This document shows positions 24,482 to 32,277 of a stretch of DNA of 43,315 nt, piece after piece. The notes under the pieces are model-generated. The model was not told the origin of the DNA. It did not search any database and worked only from the letters and a program-made list of their open reading frames with translations. The position numbers and the translations under genes were made by a program. Position 1 is the stretch's first letter; each line of letters starts with the position of its first letter. Location: positions 1 through 43,315 of the forward strand of contig JANQPS010000158.1 in the NCBI GenBank assembly GCA_028285365.1. The letters run 5' to 3'. This DNA is from Thermoanaerobaculia bacterium. Lineage in GTDB: Bacteria; Acidobacteriota; Thermoanaerobaculia; Multivoradales; Multivoraceae.

Positions 24482-25293
24482 CGGAGGTCGCCAGCATCGA
24501 GGCGTAGCTCGACGTTGCCGACTTCCACGTCGACCTCGAGAATTGTCTCCCCTCTACCCTCGACCTCGATTCGAGCTCCAGGGCCTGGTGGCTGACGCCG
24601 CTTGATCCGCCGGCCGTCGATCCACAGCCGAGCTTCACCGACACGAGAGCGCAGATCCACCAGGTGCCAAGTGTCGACCGCGCTCCTCACCTCGATGGTT
24701 CCGACCTGGAGGCGAAGATCGAGGTCTCCTCTCGGCACATCGATTTTCGCCTTACCGTGTCCTTGTCTGAGCCGAATGCCTCCGTAAACCTCGGACACCA
24801 CAGTCGTCGCGGAGTTGGCCTCGAGCTCTAGAAACACTCGAGGTGGTAGCTCGAGGAACCAGTCTTCTTTCGTGCGTGACGCGCGGCTCTTACCAAGAGG
24901 CAGCAGGCGAAGGGTCGCTTGGCCAGCCGATACGCTCTCCGAAATGGAGATGGCTCCTGCAAGGTCGTCGGCGCGCTCCAGCCGCGAGGTCAAGAACCAG
25001 CCGAGCGGACGTCTCTCCTTGTCTGACGAACCCTCGACGGTGACCTCGACTCGTGCCCGGATCGTGTCGTCCGATGACGGCGAGACCGTGATGGACCCGT
25101 CGCCGGCCCGCAAGGTCAGTCGATCGATCCCTTCAGCCGGAGTCTCGGACTCCAGAGTTCGACGATTCGACGAGTCGGCACCCAGGGTGGGATGCGACAG
25201 AAGGGTCAGGAACAGGGCGATCACGCAGCAAGCCGTGACGGTTGAACTGCTGCACGGCCTCGAGTCTCCGACGCGGTGGCGCTTGGCTGTCAT
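24478..25293 (-). CDS. Exported toastrack/DUF4097-type adhesin-like protein
   Basis: 271 residues from ATG 25293, where AGGAGG lies six bases upstream; earlier in-frame starts overlap the HAAS gene and are rejected. A signal segment (ACCVIALFLTLLSHPTLGA) is followed by repeating beta-solenoid strands such as DRLTLRAGDGSITV, IRLRQGHGKAKID, LDLRLQVGTIEVR and ILEVDVEVGNVELRLDAG, the pattern of DUF4097/toastrack domains. Such proteins are found with PadR, HAAS and PspC-like partners in envelope-stress modules. Both ends overlap neighbours by ATGA. Function beyond a structural or sensing role is inference. Confidence 0.78.
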   Translation of the reverse strand: MTAKRHRVGDSRPCSSSTVTACCVIALFLTLLSHPTLGADSSNRRTLESETPAEGIDRLTLRAGDGSITVSPSSDDTIRARVEVTVEGSSDKERRPLGWFLTSRLERADDLAGAISISESVSAGQATLRLLPLGKSRASRTKEDWFLELPPRVFLELEANSATTVVSEVYGGIRLRQGHGKAKIDVPRGDLDLRLQVGTIEVRSAVDTWHLVDLRSRVGEARLWIDGRRIKRRQPPGPGARIEVEGRGETILEVDVEVGNVELRLDAGDLR

Positions 25294-26012
25294 GTGATCC
25301 CTCCTGATTCGCTCCCCCGGGAGGATGGTCCGTTGGATCCGGACGTTGGGAAGTGCGCGACGTTGGAGTGCGTGGTCTTGGAAAAGGACTCGGTCGACTT
25401 GGGAATGGAGGCCCGCTCCTGACGGGCCAGCAGGCGATGGGCGAGGCGACGGTGAACACCCCGCCACCGTAAGAGCTGCAAGCCGAGCGTCGCGAGCGCT
25501 CCGCCGGCGAGCAGCACTACGAGCTGAGGCAGTCCGGGGCGGAGAGTCGGTTCGAGAAGATGGCTGGGGACCAGAGGGAGCACGAAGGCCGCGACGCTCG
25601 CCACGAGTCCCGTGGCGAGCGCGGCGAGGCCGACGATCGTCAAAATCGCGGTGACGACCGAGCCCGAGAGAGCGACGAGCGCGCGACGACTGAAGGCGCG
25701 CGCCCGAGTCCAGGACGAAGGTCGGCCTTCGGCGAGATCCATCCGCAGTGCTGCACCGTAGGCGTCAGCCAGTTCGTCTGCGGAGCCAAGGCCACCGAGG
25801 ACCTCGGCGGTCGTTCGACCCGCCTGTTTGGCGTCGGCCACGTGACGCTCGATCTCACCCACGATCTCGACGATTTCGGTTGGCGAGATCTCCCACGACT
25901 GAAGCTCCTTGCGGAGGCCCGTCAGGTAGCGGTCCAGCAGGGGCTCATGTCCTGTGAAGCCCATGGTCCGCGAGGCGTGTTGGAGCGAGCTGAGCTCGTG
26001 ACGCGCGCTCAT
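25290..26012 (-). CDS. HAAS-domain membrane protein (DUF1700-like), partner of PadR
   Basis: 240 residues from ATG 26012, which overlaps the PadR stop (ATGA). The N-terminal 75 residues (LLDRYLTGLRKELQS...VEIVGEIERHVADA...VLGGLGSADELADAYGAAL) are the helical HAAS/DUF1700 pattern, seen next to PadR regulators. Two long hydrophobic blocks (about 108-145 and 160-180) suggest three membrane helices in all. The C-terminal 45 residues are hydrophilic and Ser-rich. The frame remains open to 26540, but that part lies over PadR and is a shadow. HAAS proteins are thought to couple a membrane signal to the PadR regulator, and the order PadR-HAAS-toastrack fits that model. Confidence 0.8.
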   Translation of the reverse strand: MSARHELSSLQHASRTMGFTGHEPLLDRYLTGLRKELQSWEISPTEIVEIVGEIERHVADAKQAGRTTAEVLGGLGSADELADAYGAALRMDLAEGRPSSWTRARAFSRRALVALSGSVVTAILTIVGLAALATGLVASVAAFVLPLVPSHLLEPTLRPGLPQLVVLLAGGALATLGLQLLRWRGVHRRLAHRLLARQERASIPKSTESFSKTTHSNVAHFPTSGSNGPSSRGSESGGIT

Positions 26013-26428
26013 CCTGCAGCCCCCGCGGCCTCGGCGGTTTTCTTTTTGTTCTCGGCAGCGGTCTTCTCGTGAGAGGTCGGCGACGACGTGGCGGTGAGTG
26101 CATCGACAGCACTGCTGATCTCGCGCCACTCTTCGCGCAAGTCGACGAGGTGCTTTTGGCCACGACGCGACAGACGGTAGTACTGGCGGGGTGGGCCCGA
26201 GACCGACTCCTGCCAATAGGTGGTGAGGTGGCCGAGCCTCTTCAGGCGGCGAAGGAGCGGGTAGACGGTGCCTTCGCTCACCGCGAAGACCGGCTGTCCG
26301 GCGAGCCGCATGACGATCTCGTAGCCGTAGGAGGCTTCCTCTTCGAGGAGTCCCAGGATACAGAGCTCGAGAAGACCTCGGCGCATTTGCGAGCTCCAGC
26401 TGTCTCGGTTGGATCTCTCGGTCGTCAT
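26009..26428 (-). CDS. PadR-family transcriptional regulator
   Basis: 139 residues. The winged helix is clear: QMRRGLLELCILGLLEEEASYGYEIVMRL, then VSEGTVYPLLRRLKRLGHL, then RQYYRLSRRGQKHL. The tail after about residue 110 is Lys/Ala-rich and low-complexity. It should repress its own operon (HAAS, toastrack, amidohydrolase). The ATG at 26428 lies only six bases after a -10-like hexamer, so the mRNA is probably leaderless. The frame remains open far upstream to 26779, but that part overlaps the sulfotransferase gene and is not PadR-like. Confidence 0.9.
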   Translation of the reverse strand: MTTERSNRDSWSSQMRRGLLELCILGLLEEEASYGYEIVMRLAGQPVFAVSEGTVYPLLRRLKRLGHLTTYWQESVSGPPRQYYRLSRRGQKHLVDLREEWREISSAVDALTATSSPTSHEKTAAENKKKTAEAAGAAG

Positions 26429-26430
26429 CG

Positions 26431-26464
26431 CTACAGTGTAGTGCAAGGTACCTGGCAGTGGCAA
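26431..26464 (-). promoter_or_regulatory. Promoter and palindromic operator of the PadR operon
   Basis: On the minus strand TTGCCA (26464-26459) and TACACT (26440-26435) form a -35/-10 pair with an 18-base spacer. The palindrome CTACA-C-TGTAG (26441-26431) covers the -10 element and ends three bases before the PadR ATG. A repressor bound there would block its own transcription. Confidence 0.6.
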
Positions 26465-26543
26465 GTACTGTGTCGACGTGAGTAGCGCTGGGGCTAGATC
26501 CTGACCAGACCCTGGCCCACTTAGAAAGGGCAGGCCGCACCGG

Positions 26544-27482
26544 CTACCAGCGCTTGACGAAGACGTAGTAGAGGTGACGCAGTCGACGACGCCAGCGCGC
26601 ATCGCGATCGACGAGCTCGTAGCCGAAGACCTCGAGGGTGCTACCGGCCACGTCCTGGAACACGAGCTGGTCGCCCAGAGACATGGAGCGCTGCCACTCG
26701 AAGACCTTGTCGGCATCGGGTGATCTGACCGAGTTTTGGTGCCACTCCATGCTTCGTTCCGGCATCTCCTCGCGAGCATCCTGGTGATAGTCGAGTAGCG
26801 AGTCGTCGTAGTCCTCGCCGAGAAAGCTGCAGATGTGGCGAAGGCTGGCCTGGGGCTCGAGGACCAGATCCTCGTACCTCACCTCGAGATAGTCTCCTTC
26901 GAGCAGCGCGCCCATCTTGTGCGCCAGAGTCGCCTTCCAGGCCCAGTCTCGTGCGACCCTCGGCAGACATGCGGATCCCCAGCTGACGTTGCGGAGCGAC
27001 AGGGCGACGTCTCTGCCGTCGCGAACGACGTGGATTACCTTGCAGTCAGGGAACAGGTCGCGCAGGACGTCGATCTCGGTGACGTACTGCGGTGTCTTGT
27101 CTCCCCAGCGCGCCTTTCCCGAGCGCGCGACAGCATGCGAGAAGATGGCGTCGACGAGTCCGGCGTAGGAAGGCTCGCTGGCATCGAGGACGGCTTCGTG
27201 ATCCTGGATCAACCCGCCTCGCTCAACGAATCGGTGATTCGAGATGTCGTCGAGCAGTCGCGCGAGATTGTCTCTCGCTCTCAGGTCGCCGTAGCGATCG
27301 ATGAGCCGACTGAACTGGGGAATGAAGTGAGACTCGAAGGGGATGCCCAGCCGAGGATGTGCGTTCAGCATCAGGCGGAGCATCGTCGTGCCCGAGCGCT
27401 GACACCCGACTATGAAAAACGGTGGTTCGTCGCGGCGACCGATGGCCCTGTCGGAGTTGCCGGGCAGACCGTCGCCCCTCAT
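26544..27482 (-). CDS. PAPS-dependent sulfotransferase family protein
   Basis: 312 residues from ATG 27482, which overlaps the phosphoesterase stop (ATGA); earlier in-frame starts lie inside that gene. The PAPS 5'-phosphosulfate loop is FFIVGCQRSGTTMLRLML (about 22-39), the 3'-phosphate region is KVIHVVRDGRDVALS, and LEVRYEDLVLEPQ follows. This is the Sulfotransfer_1/3 pattern. It would move sulfate from PAPS to a hydroxyl or amine of an unknown acceptor such as a lipid, glycan or sterol. No PAPS synthesis genes are in the window. Coupling to a membrane phosphoesterase suggests an envelope or lipid acceptor, but this is inference. Confidence 0.85.
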   Translation of the reverse strand: MRGDGLPGNSDRAIGRRDEPPFFIVGCQRSGTTMLRLMLNAHPRLGIPFESHFIPQFSRLIDRYGDLRARDNLARLLDDISNHRFVERGGLIQDHEAVLDASEPSYAGLVDAIFSHAVARSGKARWGDKTPQYVTEIDVLRDLFPDCKVIHVVRDGRDVALSLRNVSWGSACLPRVARDWAWKATLAHKMGALLEGDYLEVRYEDLVLEPQASLRHICSFLGEDYDDSLLDYHQDAREEMPERSMEWHQNSVRSPDADKVFEWQRSMSLGDQLVFQDVAGSTLEVFGYELVDRDARWRRRLRHLYYVFVKRW

Positions 27483-28699
27483 GGGGACCGCTCCGAGGAA
27501 TACAGCTGGGCTTCTTCGCCGCGTTCGAGGGTCAAGATCGTGATCTCGGGCGGTGTGCCGAGTCTCAGAGGGACTCCCCAATAGTTGGTACCCGGGTTGA
27601 TGTAGAGCAGGGATTGGCCCCGACGGTGTGAGCCCATCGCGAGTTGCAGGAAAGGCGACGCCAGACACCAGCCGAGCCATGGGATCGCAAACTGACCGTA
27701 GTGCGTGTGTCCGCTCAGGGTGAGGTCGACGTCGAACTGTGTGAGTGCCGGCCAGAGAGCTGGATTGTGCGCTAGAGCGATCACGACGTCAGACGACGAG
27801 ATGCCTTCGACCGTTCGTGCAACGTCAGGGGCACCAGAGCTCTCGCTGGCGAGTGCGCTGCCAGCCGCGGGGTCTCCGGTTCCGGCCAGCCACAGTCGTT
27901 GCCCCTCTCGTTCGAACGCTACGGCGTCGTTCTCGAGTACCGAGATGCCGCCGGATTCCAGTCCTTGACGTACGGCCGACCAGCCAGCATAGACGTCGTG
28001 ATTCCCTGCGATGGCAAACACGCCCAGCGGCGCTTCGAGACCTTTGAGCGCGCTGCAGTAGATCTGGGTGTCGCGAGGAAAGTCGTCCACCTGGTCTCCG
28101 GTCATGACGATCAGGTCCGGATCGCTCTGCATCACGCCGTCGACGACTCGGGCGAGAAACCCACTCGGTGTGTGAGGACCCACGTGGAGATCCGAGATTT
28201 GAGCGATCTTCAGGTGCTCGAACGCTGGTGGAAGGCGCGGCAGGCGAGCCCGGATGTGGCGGACGACCAGCCGTCGGCTTCCGACGTAACCAGCCAGTCC
28301 GAGGATGAGGAAGATCGCTGAGGAGGCGGCGAGCGCAACACGTGCGGCCTGTCCCGGATCACCTAGCGCCAGCCCCGCCACGGCGCCGAGGATCGTCGCG
28401 ATCGCCAGGAGCGGCACAAAGAGCATGGCGTACCAGAACGGCCGAAACAGCCACACTCGGGTATGCCGACCGGGATAGGCGATGCCTCCGAAGCCGCGTG
28501 CCAGGGCCCGGATGGGAAGGACGAAGACCAGCGGCAGGGCGAGCAGTGTCAGCCAGCCGCCAGGAGTGAAGGCGGCTACGGAGGTGGCGACGACCAGCCA
28601 GGAACCGCCGAGCCAGATCGCCACGAAGATCAGAATGGGAGCGAGCGTGGAGCGTCGCTCTCGAGACTCTGGCGAGGGGGTGGTATCGGCTTGGCTCAT
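27479..28699 (-). CDS. Membrane-anchored metallophosphoesterase
   Basis: 406 residues. Four hydrophobic segments occupy about 19-63, 84-112 and 120-140. The calcineurin-type domain follows: D170-L-H172, GDQVDD (201-206), GNHD (232-235), and SGHTHYGQ near 328. It matches the YkuE/YaeI-type branch, whose members act on nucleotide-lipids such as UDP-diacylglucosamine or on unknown substrates. The catalytic domain probably faces the cytoplasm or periplasm beside the membrane; topology is not certain. It is the first gene of a two-gene operon with the sulfotransferase and is divergent from the glutathione-transferase gene 108 bases away. Confidence 0.85.
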   Translation of the reverse strand: MSQADTTPSPESRERRSTLAPILIFVAIWLGGSWLVVATSVAAFTPGGWLTLLALPLVFVLPIRALARGFGGIAYPGRHTRVWLFRPFWYAMLFVPLLAIATILGAVAGLALGDPGQAARVALAASSAIFLILGLAGYVGSRRLVVRHIRARLPRLPPAFEHLKIAQISDLHVGPHTPSGFLARVVDGVMQSDPDLIVMTGDQVDDFPRDTQIYCSALKGLEAPLGVFAIAGNHDVYAGWSAVRQGLESGGISVLENDAVAFEREGQRLWLAGTGDPAAGSALASESSGAPDVARTVEGISSSDVVIALAHNPALWPALTQFDVDLTLSGHTHYGQFAIPWLGWCLASPFLQLAMGSHRRGQSLLYINPGTNYWGVPLRLGTPPEITILTLERGEEAQLYSSERSP

Positions 28700-28807
28700 G
28701 GGGCAGGTCGGTCAGGTGCGTTCGGATCATCCGTGTTCGGGCGGATACCGTACTCCTTGTCGACAGAGTGTCGTGGCTTGGGCTCGGGCGACTTCGTGGA
28801 GACGATC

Positions 28808-29761
28808 ATGGGAAGACTCGTAGATGGACAGTGGACTACCGACGACTTCGTGCCGCGATCTCGGGACGGTCGATTCGTGAGGGCGGAGTCGCGGTTTCGC
28901 AGCTGGATCACACCCGACGGATCTGCCGGGCCGACCGGTGAGAGCGGTTTTGCTGCCGAATCCGGCCGTTACCACCTCTACATCTCTCATGCCTGTCCCT
29001 GGGCTCATCGCACGCACATCTTTCTCAAGCTGAAGGGACTCGAAGAGATGGTGACGCTGTCAGTCGTCCACTGGTTCATGGCCGAGTCCGGTTGGACATT
29101 CGAGCCAGGTGACGGTGTCGTTGCGGACGGAGTGAATCAGGCAGACGCTCTCTATCAGGTCTATCAAGCAGCGGATCCCAACGTCACCGGTCGCGTCACC
29201 GTTCCCGTCCTGTGGGACAAGGCTCGTGGGACGATCGTCAACAACGAGTCGTCAGAGATCATTCGCATGTTCGGCAGCGCCTTCGACGGCATTGGAGCGC
29301 GGCCCGGCGACTTCTACCCGGAGGCCCTGCGTGCAGAGATCGACTCGGTCAATGAAAGGGTCTACGAAACGGTCAACAACGGGGTCTACAAATGCGGGTT
29401 TGCCAGGTCGCAAGATGCCTACGATGACGCCGCGGTTGCTCTGTTCGAAACCCTGGATTGGCTCGAGGCTCGCCTCGACGACGGACCATGGCTCGTCGGC
29501 GACGGTCCCACCGAGGCTGACTGGAGACTGTTCACGACTCTAGTGCGGTTCGACGCCGTCTACCACGGGCACTTCAAATGTAATCGCAGGCGCCTGATCG
29601 ACTACCCGAATCTCTGGGGTCACACCAAGCGGCTCTATGCAGTGCCGGGCGTGAGCGACACGGTGGTCATGGACCACATCACCAAGCACTACTACTCCAG
29701 CCATACGTCGATCAATCCCAGCGGGATCGTGCCGGTAGGCCCGGAGACTCTCTTCGAGTGA
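28808..29761 (+). CDS. Glutathionyl-hydroquinone reductase (Xi-class glutathione transferase)
   Basis: 317 residues from ATG 28808, preceded by GGAG at 28798-28801. The catalytic motif is HACPWAHRTH with Cys at 63, and the family pattern continues with VTVPVLWDK...TIVNNESSEIIRMF, VNERVYETVNNGVYKCGFA and EADWRLFTTLVRFDAVYHGHFKCN. Members such as YqjG and PcpF remove glutathione from glutathionylated hydroquinones or quinones. The size fits. The frame extends back to 28463, but that is inside the divergent phosphoesterase. It is not obviously in an operon. Shared biology with the MarR-VOC pair, which may also respond to quinones, is speculative. Confidence 0.9.
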   Translation: MGRLVDGQWTTDDFVPRSRDGRFVRAESRFRSWITPDGSAGPTGESGFAAESGRYHLYISHACPWAHRTHIFLKLKGLEEMVTLSVVHWFMAESGWTFEPGDGVVADGVNQADALYQVYQAADPNVTGRVTVPVLWDKARGTIVNNESSEIIRMFGSAFDGIGARPGDFYPEALRAEIDSVNERVYETVNNGVYKCGFARSQDAYDDAAVALFETLDWLEARLDDGPWLVGDGPTEADWRLFTTLVRFDAVYHGHFKCNRRRLIDYPNLWGHTKRLYAVPGVSDTVVMDHITKHYYSSHTSINPSGIVPVGPETLFE

Positions 29762-29953
29762 GTGTTCCGAGACTCTGGCGTTGAAGCCTTGGTCCTTGCG
29801 GTCTGACGTCTCAGTGCAGGGGTTCGGGTCGCGAAGCTCGCCTCGCTGGTGTGCTCATGGGGCAGGACGTAGGCTAGCCCGTGGACTGCCAGAGTGCTGG
29901 AGGTCTCTGCGGCATGCGGGTCCTTTCGCCGGTTCCATCCCAGGGAGATCGTC

Positions 29954-31177
29954 ATGGCCGAATCAGCTCGTCATACTGGAGAGATGAGCGAAGCCCCGAA
30001 GAAACCGCTGGACGGCGTGCGCGTCATCGAGATGGGGCAGCTGCTAGCAGGCCCCTTCTGTGGCACTCTGCTCGCCTACTACGGTGCCGAGGTCATCAAG
30101 ATCGAGCCGCGAGGCGGCGACCCGATTCGCACCTGGCGCGAGACACGAGACGGAGTTTCGTACTGGTGGTACAGCCTTGGTCGCAACAAGAAGAGCGTCA
30201 CTCTCGACTTGAAGAGCGAAAAGGGACGTGAGCTGGCTCGCCGGCTGATTCTCACCGCCGACGTACTCATCGAGAACTTTCGGCCGGGAACCCTCGAGAA
30301 GTGGGGTCTTACCCCAGAGGGTCTGCGCGAGGAGAACCCCGGGCTCGTCGTGTCTCGGATCTCCGGCTACGGCCAGACGGGTCCGCTCGCGTCTCGTCCA
30401 GGATACGCGTCGGTGTGCGAAGGCTTCGCGGGCCTGCGCTACGTCAATGGCTTTCCGGGTGAGAGGCCGGTGCGCCCCAACCTGAGCCTGGGTGATTCTC
30501 TGAGTGGGCTGCACGCGGCATTCGGAATCCTGCTGGCGCTGGTCGAGCGCTCTCAGAGCCGGTCGGGCCAGGACGTCGACGTGGCGATCTTCGAATCGGT
30601 CTACAACATGATGGAAGCAGTTGTGCCCGAGTACGACGGCGCTGGCGTCGTTCGCGAGCCTTCGGGCTCGACGATCACCGGGATCGTGCCGACGAACACG
30701 TACCTGTGCAAGGACGGTAGGTACGTGATCATCGGGGGCAACGGTGAATCGATCTACAAGCGCCTCATGCGAGCAGCGGGGCGGCCGGAAATGGCCGACG
30801 ACCCGAAGTACGCCGGCAACGCGAATCGAGTCGAGCGCGAGGACGAGATCGACGAGGCTCTGACGGAGTGGACCCAGTCGTTGACCCTGGAGGAGGTCCT
30901 CGAGGCCCTGCGCGAGGCTCAGGTGCCTTCAGGTCCCATCTACAGCGTTCGCGAGATGATGGAGGATCCGCAGTACCAGGCGCGCGACCTCTTCGAGACT
31001 GTGCGGGCGGGCGGTCAACCACTCAAGGTGCCGGCAATCGTTCCGAAGCTGAGCCGAACTCCGGGGGCAACCGAGTGGCCCGGTCCTGAGTTGGGGCAAC
31101 ACAACGACGTCGTTCTGGAATCGATCGGCGTGTCCGCACAAGAGCTCGAGCAGTTGCGTCAGGACGAGGTCATCTGA
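29954..31177 (+). CDS. Family III (CaiB/BaiF) CoA-transferase
   Basis: 407 residues from ATG 29954; GGGAG lies six bases upstream, and earlier in-frame starts are not supported. Family III features are LDGVRVIEMGQLLAGPFCGTLLAYYGAEVIKIEP, KSVTLDLKSEKG, LIENFRPGTLEKWGL and ISGYGQTGPL. The catalytic Asp is D181 in NLSLGDSLSG. The enzyme moves CoA between carboxylic acids. It lies two bases upstream of an HMG-CoA lyase-like gene. This context suggests a dicarboxylate acceptor such as HMG, as in the mammalian SUGCT enzyme, but other branched dicarboxylates are possible. Confidence 0.9.
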   Translation: MAESARHTGEMSEAPKKPLDGVRVIEMGQLLAGPFCGTLLAYYGAEVIKIEPRGGDPIRTWRETRDGVSYWWYSLGRNKKSVTLDLKSEKGRELARRLILTADVLIENFRPGTLEKWGLTPEGLREENPGLVVSRISGYGQTGPLASRPGYASVCEGFAGLRYVNGFPGERPVRPNLSLGDSLSGLHAAFGILLALVERSQSRSGQDVDVAIFESVYNMMEAVVPEYDGAGVVREPSGSTITGIVPTNTYLCKDGRYVIIGGNGESIYKRLMRAAGRPEMADDPKYAGNANRVEREDEIDEALTEWTQSLTLEEVLEALREAQVPSGPIYSVREMMEDPQYQARDLFETVRAGGQPLKVPAIVPKLSRTPGATEWPGPELGQHNDVVLESIGVSAQELEQLRQDEVI

Positions 31178-31179
31178 TC

Positions 31180-32148
31180 TTGAGCGGCGACACCAAGCGG
31201 AGTGCAGCCGACCTCGGGCTGCCTTCGCGGATCCAGCTCATCGAGGTCGGGCCGCGGGACGGCTTCCAGATGGAAGATCGCTTCATTCCGACCGAGCTCA
31301 AGGTCGAAACGATCGAAAGTCTTGCGACCGCGGGCCTGCGTGAGATCGAAGCCGTTTCGTTCGTTCACCCGCGGGTGATCCCACAGATGCGCGACGCTGA
31401 CGACGTCATGGCGAAACTCTCGCGCACGAACGACACCATCTACTGGGCCCTCGTTCCGAACCTGAGAGGAGCCGAGCGAGCTCTCGCGGCGCAAGTCGAT
31501 GGCATCCACCAGGTGATCTGCTGTACCGAGACCTACAACCGGAAGAATGTGGGACTGTCGATCGACGAGTCGCTGGCTCAGCTCGGCGAAGTCGTCGAGC
31601 TGGCTCGCGCCGAAGCCGGGGGTCGCCGAGACGTTGTCACTGCGGTCACCATGGCGGCGACCTTCGGCTGTCCCTTCGAGGGCCAGGTCGATGATGATCG
31701 ACTGGTGGCACTGGCTCTGCGCCTTGCCGACAGCGGCGTCATGCAGCTCGGGCTCGCCGATTCTGCTGGACTCGGACATCCGGAGTTGGTCAGGAGAGTC
31801 ACAGCGAAGATTCGCCACGCTGTGCCGCAGGTGTCCTTGCGGATGCACCTGCATGACACCAGGGGCCTGGGCATCGCCAACGCCATGGCCGCGCTCGGCG
31901 AGGGTGTCACCCGCTTCGATACCTCCCTGGGAGGTCTTGGCGGCTGTCCGATCATGCGAGGAGCCAGCGGCAACATCCCGACTGAAGACTTCAACAACCT
32001 CTGCCTGGAAATGGGGCTCGAGACCGGAGTCTCGACCGAGGGAGTCGTCGCTGCTTCTACCAGGATCCAGTCGTTTCTAGAACGTCCCCTCGAAAGCAAG
32101 ATCCTGCGATCAGGTACCCGCCAGCAGCTGTACGCAGCCAATCGCTGA
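31180..32148 (+). CDS. HMG-CoA lyase family aldolase
   Basis: 322 residues from TTG 31180, with GAGGT nine bases upstream. The first ATG, at 31270, would remove the catalytic Arg-Asp, so the rare start is needed. HMG-CoA lyase residues are all visible: R26-D27 in VGPRDGFQME, metal ligands in MHLHDTRG, and the catalytic Cys in GLGGCPIMRGASGN. The reaction splits HMG-CoA into acetyl-CoA and acetoacetate, and related members cleave other 3-hydroxy-acyl-CoAs. It follows the family III CoA-transferase by two bases, forming a two-step activate-and-cleave pair. No other leucine-degradation genes are in the window, so this is not a standard leucine operon. Confidence 0.9.
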   Translation: MSGDTKRSAADLGLPSRIQLIEVGPRDGFQMEDRFIPTELKVETIESLATAGLREIEAVSFVHPRVIPQMRDADDVMAKLSRTNDTIYWALVPNLRGAERALAAQVDGIHQVICCTETYNRKNVGLSIDESLAQLGEVVELARAEAGGRRDVVTAVTMAATFGCPFEGQVDDDRLVALALRLADSGVMQLGLADSAGLGHPELVRRVTAKIRHAVPQVSLRMHLHDTRGLGIANAMAALGEGVTRFDTSLGGLGGCPIMRGASGNIPTEDFNNLCLEMGLETGVSTEGVVAASTRIQSFLERPLESKILRSGTRQQLYAANR

Positions 32149-32277
32149 GATAGACCACCACCGCCTCGGACGAAGTGTTCGGCCGACCTCTCATCACTCG
32201 AATTGTCTTGGAATAGGGCTCGACTGTAACAGAACGGGTTTCAAGCCCGGCCCACGGGGTCCAGCATGCGGGCCGAC

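Noticed and set aside
23010-24644. A 544-codon minus-strand frame overlapping the amidohydrolase
   Set aside because: Its translation is dominated by Arg, Pro and Ser with no domain; the amidohydrolase frame over the same bases has clear metal-binding motifs.
26429-26779. An N-terminal extension of PadR into the sulfotransferase gene
   Set aside because: PadR homology begins at 26428, and the promoter elements lie just upstream of it.
32210-32266. A tRNA-like stretch with GGGTTTCAAGCCC and a final CCA-like TCCA
   Set aside because: The stem and loop lengths do not match a T-arm, and I find no matching acceptor 5' strand or anticodon arm within 90 bases upstream. It may only be a weak hairpin between convergent genes.
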